From: Ilyonectria destructans
Taxonomy: Eukaryota > Ascomycota > Sordariomycetes > Hypocreales > Nectriaceae
DNA length: 64,000 nt
Reading direction: 5' to 3'
NCBI GenBank assembly: GCA_020740775.1
Contig: JAHEWK010000001.1
Span: forward strand, 806,001-870,000
Shown here: positions 58,985 through 64,000 of the stretch, piece after piece
Layout: each line of letters begins with the position of its first letter
How positions within the stretch are numbered: position 1 is the first letter of the stretch
The notes under the pieces: model-generated
Database searches by the model: none
What the model was told of the DNA's origin: nothing
What the model saw: only the letters and a program-made list of their open reading frames with translations
Made by a program: the position numbers and the translations under genes

Positions 58985-60060
58985 AGACAAGACTCTAACT
59001 TACAAGCGGCTGTTTGAAAGTTGCCTCGTCAACATCCCCGCCCTGGACGAGGATGACTGGCTGGAGCAAAAATGCGCCGAATTCAACTAGTGGTCCTTGG
59101 GCCTCAATGCCAACAAATGGGGTCCCGGCTCTCTTGATTCTCGTTTACAGCTTCGACACGATATCAGAGATGTTGTAGTAAATGTCCTAGACGCCCTCAA
59201 GACTACCCTCTTAGAGTGCCAGGAGATAGGTAGAGTCTTGATTGAACAACTCTGTGTCCTGTCTATATCGGCTAGCTATCGCCTCTTAATTAGCACCAAC
59301 TGCCCCTCTATCAAAGTCCCAGCCTCCAGGGGCATCCGATCTTGACGACGGAGTTCCTGGGCTCGAAACTAAACGGTCTTTGTCTCCTTGGTCCGACATG
59401 GCCGATAGCAGTAATTCGGAGATTGTCAGAGATTATGACACTAGGATAGAACCCAACCCGTATCATAAGCAGCAATTTTATATTCGAATCAACCTCGAAA
59501 CTCTTATTCGCATCCACAACACCATCAAACGATTCGGCCTCAAGTTCAGAAACAAGCGTGCCGACGATGCCGAAGCCGTCTTTCAGCATCATCAAAACAC
59601 CATCGGCTATTACGAGGCCCTCTAAGAGAGAGACCCTCTAATCGGAGAACACGATAAATTCAGACATTTTCTCACCAAGGGTGTCCTGGGGACTGCGTAT
59701 ACCAGAAACTTGGTCCAGCGCCTACCAAATATGCGTTGATAGTGTGGGAGGAGATGACTCAGACGTTTTACTCCAGCGAAAACTGAAGGTTGTGCTTCAA
59801 GCTTACTATTACGATCCGGCTAGATTGAGTCCCATTCAACGACGTCTCATAAACACTACTTCTAGCGAATGGGGGCGCTAGGTAACCTACCTTTGCTGTT
59901 ACCACACGAGCTGTTGATATCGGGGACAGAACATCGGGGAGACAGCCTTATTAATGTTTGGGGACCAAAGACGGTAGTTGAATACCACGGTCCCACACTC
60001 GAGTTGGACATTTAAGACAACAATGTCGAAGACCTTGTAGAAAATCTGTATTTTATGTTA
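58985..60060 (+). pseudogene. Decayed relative of the C2H2 protein N-terminal region
   Basis: Pieces of one protein appear in order: TYKRLFESCLVNIPALDEDDW, then after TAG at 59088 WSLGLNANKWG, SLDSRLQLRHDIRDVVVNVLDAL, an intron-like gap, DLDDGVPGLETK, YIRINLETLIRIHNTIKRFG, and after TAA at 59623 ERDPLIGEHDKFRHFL. Further fragments (LSPIQRRLI) lie in other frames to about 60060. The pattern, a Trp helix followed by SLD-R-L and RR-L, parallels the N-terminal half of the C2H2 protein at 51.2-54 kb. The two stops fit CAG-to-TAG and CAA-to-TAA changes. No zinc fingers remain. Confidence 0.6.
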
Positions 60061-61793
60061 CACACTTAGCTCAAGTCGGGCATATACTTGATCTTAAGAA
60101 TAATCAACAGGAGAAATCTGCCCCGTTCTAGATTTACTTGGAGAACTCCTCAATGCTAGGGGTGCTGAGCATAAATTCCTACCCGAACAGGCAGACAGGT
60201 CAATATTCTTTCGAGAATGCAGACAGCAATGAGGACCTTTTCTTGCTGCTTTAAATCTCTGTCCGAGATTTGGAATACCGATTTTAGTAGGTCAGGTCGT
60301 CGAGAGGGTCCTATCAGTCGAGCTTGTGTAGATATCTAGAGAAGGGGAGGAAGTATCCCACTTAAATACAGTGCGCAGATTCCTCCCTTGCCTCCTCAGG
60401 CCAACTCATCACACCAGAGAAACCCCGAGGTTTAGTACAGTTAGGCGTTCTGGCTAGCCACAACCCTACTTAAATAGGTAGCTCTGCCCAAGACTTCGAT
60501 AGGGCCCGCTTTTTTCTTGTCTGAATTCAGGTACATATTTTGTCTTGTCTTTTTGTCTTGCTCCAGCTGTCTTAGCAACTCTTATTGCTAGCAGGCAGCG
60601 TCTGGAAGCACTGTAGCTAGTGTTCCCAGATGACTGCATGCCCCTTCCACCTCCCAGTATAATCCGACTTGACTTGTCCGTGGTCCCTCGTTACTTTGAT
60701 GTTGGCGACAATACAATGAGAACCGAAATCAGGGTGCGCTGGAAAGAACCAACTAAGGCTGCGCAAAATATGGCCTGAGAAACCACGCTTGGCGGCATCG
60801 CATTCGCCCCACCAATGTGCATCTACACAACCCAGTATTGCTGACACAGCCTGCACAGCTGTCGCAGACTGATTGGCGGGGTCAGGTCCTCAAGGAGGAC
60901 GCCGCTGGAACAAATGAATTCTTCCCCTGGGCGGGTCAATCGCCTCAAATATAAGCATGTTTGGTTAAGCCTAGGCCACACAATTAAACCAATGAATCAA
61001 GCTTCCTTGTCATGGAGAAGAGCGACGACGCACTCGATTGGCCATCTCCGCAGTCCTCTTTCACGCCGTGAAGACCAATTGAGAATTGTTTCCCGGCGTA
61101 AGTGGTTTCAGTGGGGAAATATACAAGTCACGGCAGGTTATGAGGGGCTGGCTTGCAGTGGAATCCCAGACAGCCCATCATTGCATCACCCTTCATCAGG
61201 GCTTTCGTCAGCGCACGCACTATAAGGGCGTTGAGCAATTAGCAGGAGGCACGAAGCGCTGAGAGTCAAATCCCATGCAATGGCGCATGATTGAAGCAGA
61301 GGTGCTTCGCGGTTGGTCGTCCAAATGGTCCCCGGCACCGGTCAAAAGAAGACATTGCAGTGGATCAATCTACAGTCTGCCGCTGGCGTACGGAGTAGTG
61401 GGAGGGGGAACCAACTTGGGCCCCTGCTCCATAAGTTACTTAAGTACTTAATAGACGGGATCCAACTTGGGCCCCTGCTCCATAAGTTAATACGTAGACG
61501 GGATCCAACTTGGCCACTCGGGAGCCCTTCCTTTTGCCCAGCTCCCGTGGACCCAATGGGGCGAGCATCTGTGGGGACAGGGACCGAGCGGTCAGGGGCG
61601 GTGCTCCAGCCTACTGTAGATTTCCTAATCGGGCAATCCTCGCACTTTGGAGAGGGCGGTCCCATGGAGCTCTTTTTCCTTCATCCCGACAGCTCTCTCA
61701 GCTCTTTCTTATACTCCAGAGCCCTATCACCAGATCGTATCACCAGACTGCCTTTTTGCAGACATCCAAAACACAAACGCCTCCCCGGTAGCA
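60061..61793. other. Intergenic region with direct repeats before the Ser/Pro-rich gene
   Basis: No gene is supported in 60061-61300; open frames at 60617-60856 and 60914-61225 have no domain. The last 500 bp hold a direct repeat and probably the promoter of the next gene. Confidence 0.4.
61407..61515. repeat. Direct repeat of about 32 bp, two full copies and one partial
   Basis: Copies of ggaWccaacttgggcccc followed by tgctccataagtta lie at 61407-61438 and 61458-61489, with a partial third copy (ggatccaacttggcc) at 61501-61515. The spacing is about 50 and 43 bp. They lie 280-390 bp upstream of the next start codon and may be promoter repeats or a small minisatellite. Confidence 0.8.
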
Positions 61794-62813
61794 ATGGAAG
61801 AAACCGAACCTTCAGATACCAGCTCCATGTGCCCAGCCCTAGGCAGTGCCTGCTCTTCCAGTGAGCCATCACCTCGCAGCAGTCGAAGTTCGTCCGTTGA
61901 CGGACGCTTTGGCTGGGTCATGGAGCGTATCAACGACGACAATGGCCCTTGGAACCCGCTTGGGTGCCTTGAGAAACAAACTTCCCCGGGATTGCAGCGA
62001 CCAGACTCCAAGGAATCCGCCTTTTCTGGTCCGCCCGTAATTGCGGGCGAGGCGGAACCGTTTCTCAGCCGTGGACAGGATACCCTAGCACTCCCGTCGG
62101 AGCTCACGCGCGCTGACGCCGAAACATCCATTGCCGTGCTGCTCGCTCGACCCTATGGAAGAACGGTGCCAGGCCAAAACCCGACCTTTCGCTCCGACAC
62201 GGGTGTCGTGAGCAGCCAACCGGAAAGGAAGAAGAAAAAGACGCCCAGTTCATCTGTACCACCCAGCGACATTCCGGATGTATCTCCGCAAGTCCCGGCA
62301 GCGACTGGCGACTCCTTCGAAGTGTCGCACATGTTGTCTTCGCAGTCCGATGTCCCAGCAGCCGACTTATTCTTCGGGCCGCTGTCGCACAATCCTCCTT
62401 CGTCTCCTACCCTCGGCGACTCTTATCCCTGGAGCTCGGTGCATAGGAGGTCCCAGTCCGGCTCCATCTCAGATGCCTTCCTGTCGCCTCCAATGTTGGC
62501 ACCGGCTAGCGACTTTGGCGCGTCATCCTTGAGGTCCGAATCAATCCAGACTCCTTCAGATGCCCCCACCGGGCCCGCTGCGACTCCCTTCAGCGATTCC
62601 CACCAGTCTGCGGAGCAATTCCGTGTGAAAATCCTGCCAACCATCTCTTCAACTTCACAAACTACTTCAATTTCCGCCTTGAAACCAGACAGCTGCATTA
62701 ATCCAAGCGACCTCTCTATTCAATCCCCTGCATTTACTTTCCCTGAGTGTACTTGTCTAGATATCTCGCAAACGTCGGCATCTAGGGAATGCCCAATCCA
62801 TGGAAACTATTGA
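61794..62813 (+). CDS. Ser/Pro-rich hypothetical protein
   Basis: A single open exon gives 339 residues from the ATG at 61794 (MEETEPSD). The frame is open back to 61647, but that part looks like leader. The product is largely disordered: Ser/Pro/Thr-rich with charged patches (PERKKKKTPSS near 145) and repeated SP sites that could be phosphorylated. The last 30 residues hold three Cys and a His (ECTCLD, RECPIHGNY), which might bind a metal. No known domain, signal peptide or membrane segment is seen. It could be a regulatory scaffold protein; the function is unknown. Coding status rests on the length of the open frame and its codon bias. Confidence 0.55.
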   Translation: MEETEPSDTSSMCPALGSACSSSEPSPRSSRSSSVDGRFGWVMERINDDNGPWNPLGCLEKQTSPGLQRPDSKESAFSGPPVIAGEAEPFLSRGQDTLALPSELTRADAETSIAVLLARPYGRTVPGQNPTFRSDTGVVSSQPERKKKKTPSSSVPPSDIPDVSPQVPAATGDSFEVSHMLSSQSDVPAADLFFGPLSHNPPSSPTLGDSYPWSSVHRRSQSGSISDAFLSPPMLAPASDFGASSLRSESIQTPSDAPTGPAATPFSDSHQSAEQFRVKILPTISSTSQTTSISALKPDSCINPSDLSIQSPAFTFPECTCLDISQTSASRECPIHGNY

Positions 62814-63595
62814 TGCTGTCTGTTGAGGTAGAGAGAGACTATCACCGACCTTGGGTTTTTGGTTACAAAAAAAAAGGATACGAGTTAACTTGGGAAGTAT
62901 GCCCGGCGAGAGGATTTAGGGCTTTGGTGAATGTTGCCTCGCTCAAATGTCCTATTTGTCATGGCTCTTATCTAGAGCTATAGGGCTGCTATTGTGGGTT
63001 TTTTGGGAACGAGTGAAATGGTTATGAACTTATGATGGACGGGTGGAATTTGAACAAGACTGAATCTCCCTATATATGATCTAAAACACATTAGGACTTG
63101 GACATATTTTAGGTTACTCACAATGCCATATATTTTATTACTTGTTGGCTTCGCAAACAGCAAGCTTGAAGGGCGTTACTGCGATGCGTCCATGGCCCCG
63201 CCTGGGTGCAAGGGTACTAAAAATCATCAAGGATCCAAATAAATGGAGATAAATCGATCTCAATAGTCCTAATCATTCTCAGCTTGGCATATGCACTGGC
63301 GACCGATGTGGTGCGCGCACAGTCAAGAATCTACAGTGTGTGATCAGCAGCGATGAAGGTAGATATGTGTGATAACCAAGCTCTACAGCGGTTTCTGGAC
63401 GCAGACATCTCGCAACACATAACCAACGAAACCGTCATGGTCACGAATCGCGCTAACAAAAAGAGGAGCCTCATCCGGAATTGAATCGATCATGAATCCA
63501 AGCCATCAAGACAATTCGTCAGGAATGGAACAAAAGGATGGCCGAGCATCGCATGCGTGCGTGATGGGCAAAAAGATGACGGACCGTTAAAAATG
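62814..63595. other. Intergenic region upstream of the tRNA gene
   Basis: No gene is supported. Short frames just after the preceding stop and on the minus strand at 62978-63163 lack motifs. Confidence 0.45.
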
Positions 63596-63669
63596 TGATT
63601 CCGCCCGGGCTCGAACCGGGGACCTTCTCGGTGTTAACGAGATGCCATAACCAGCTAGACCACGGAACC
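63596..63669 (-). tRNA. tRNA-Val (anticodon AAC)
   Basis: Read on the minus strand from 63669, the sequence folds into a complete cloverleaf of 74 nt. The acceptor stem GGTTCCG pairs with CGGAATC, with one G-T pair and discriminator A. The A box has TGGTCTAGCTGGTTATGG. The anticodon stem CTCG/CGAG encloses the loop TTAACAC with anticodon AAC. The B box reads GGTTCGAGCCC within a T arm of five C/G pairs. There is no intron. It decodes GTT (and GTC) valine codons. Confidence 0.95.
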
Positions 63670-64000
63670 AGCTTGTTTGATGCAAGGATAGGCTGCTATT
63701 GATTCTTATACACTCTCTGGACTCTTGTCGAAAGTTACATTTCAGTTGCGCTGGGCAAATCACAGGCATTTTACCACTCACAACAAGGTAACAGTGTCTA
63801 ATTAATAGGTACCGCACCGTAGATTAAGTACTATCAGGGTATGGTATAAACTACGTCAGGGAGCTCCTGCCCATGCCCGTCGAAGGATCCCGCCGCACTC
63901 GACCAACTTCAACATCAACATCAACATCAACATCAATATCAATATCAACATGATCCATCTCAAACCCTCTCATTATAACACCCCAAAACACATCGTCTAT
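63670..64000. other. Right-edge region with a CATCAA microsatellite
   Basis: No gene is visible. About 63905-63952 holds a short array of caacat/caatat hexamers, a slightly degenerate microsatellite, possibly in the leader of a gene beyond the window. Confidence 0.6.

Noticed and set aside
63905..63952. Hexamer array as a CRISPR-like or telomeric repeat
   Set aside because: The units are 6 bp, without spacers, and do not match the fungal telomere repeat; it is a microsatellite.

Overview
The window is nuclear DNA of a filamentous ascomycete (Pezizomycotina, probably Sordariomycetes). Genes carry many short introns of about 45-80 nt, and the families are typically fungal: Zn2Cys6 and Myb regulators, fungal amidase, YAT permease, UNC93-like MFS, Baeyer-Villiger monooxygenase and acuF-like C2H2 protein. 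A spliced-gene reading gave 20 intact models, each checked for phase across all exons, plus the 3' end of one gene entering from the left edge. It also gave several pseudogenes, one LTR-retroelement family and one tRNA.

Layout: 1-2.2 kb holds the 3' end of an SDR and a stand-alone histidinol-dehydrogenase-family enzyme. 3.8-7.4 kb is a divergent pair of unrecognised genes with hydrophobic segments. 7.9-22.7 kb looks like a nitrogen and amine/amide utilisation neighbourhood: amidase, DUF3237 protein, MFS exporter, Zn2Cys6 regulator, amino-acid permease, Myb protein and copper amine oxidase. 23.4-29 kb is a decayed island: an SDR pseudogene broken by LTR elements, and a flavin monooxygenase pseudogene with stop codons of C-to-T type and a solo LTR. 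29.2-44 kb holds a GPI-type sulfatase, an FMN-dependent hydroxy-acid dehydrogenase pseudogene, an LLM flavin monooxygenase, an UNC93-like transporter, a Baeyer-Villiger monooxygenase and an HpcH/HpaI aldolase pseudogene. 45.7-49.6 kb has a BTB protein and a second amino-acid/choline permease.

The most interesting part is 51.2-60 kb. An acuF-like C2H2 protein is transcribed divergently from a large protein with a DUF7580-like middle and a C-terminal subtilisin domain with a complete Asp-His-Ser triad. Convergent with it lies a small single-exon gene whose features resemble fungal gasdermin-like pore-forming proteins. Fungal gasdermins are known to be paired with, and cleaved by, subtilisin-like proteases encoded next to them (the het-Q1/het-Q2 pair of Podospora), so this may be a regulated-cell-death or allorecognition locus. 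A solo LTR with an exact ATACT target duplication sits between protease and target, and a degraded relative of the C2H2 N-terminal region follows.

Three solo LTRs of one family (TGTCAGAC...GTCTGACA) have perfect 5-bp target duplications. Several pseudogenes across the window carry in-frame stops explained by CpA-to-TpA changes (CAG/CAA to TAG/TAA, TGG to TGA/TAG), as expected from repeat-induced point mutation or its leakage from nearby repeats. Four introns appear to use GC-AG borders. Domain names are from recognition by eye; no database search was possible.
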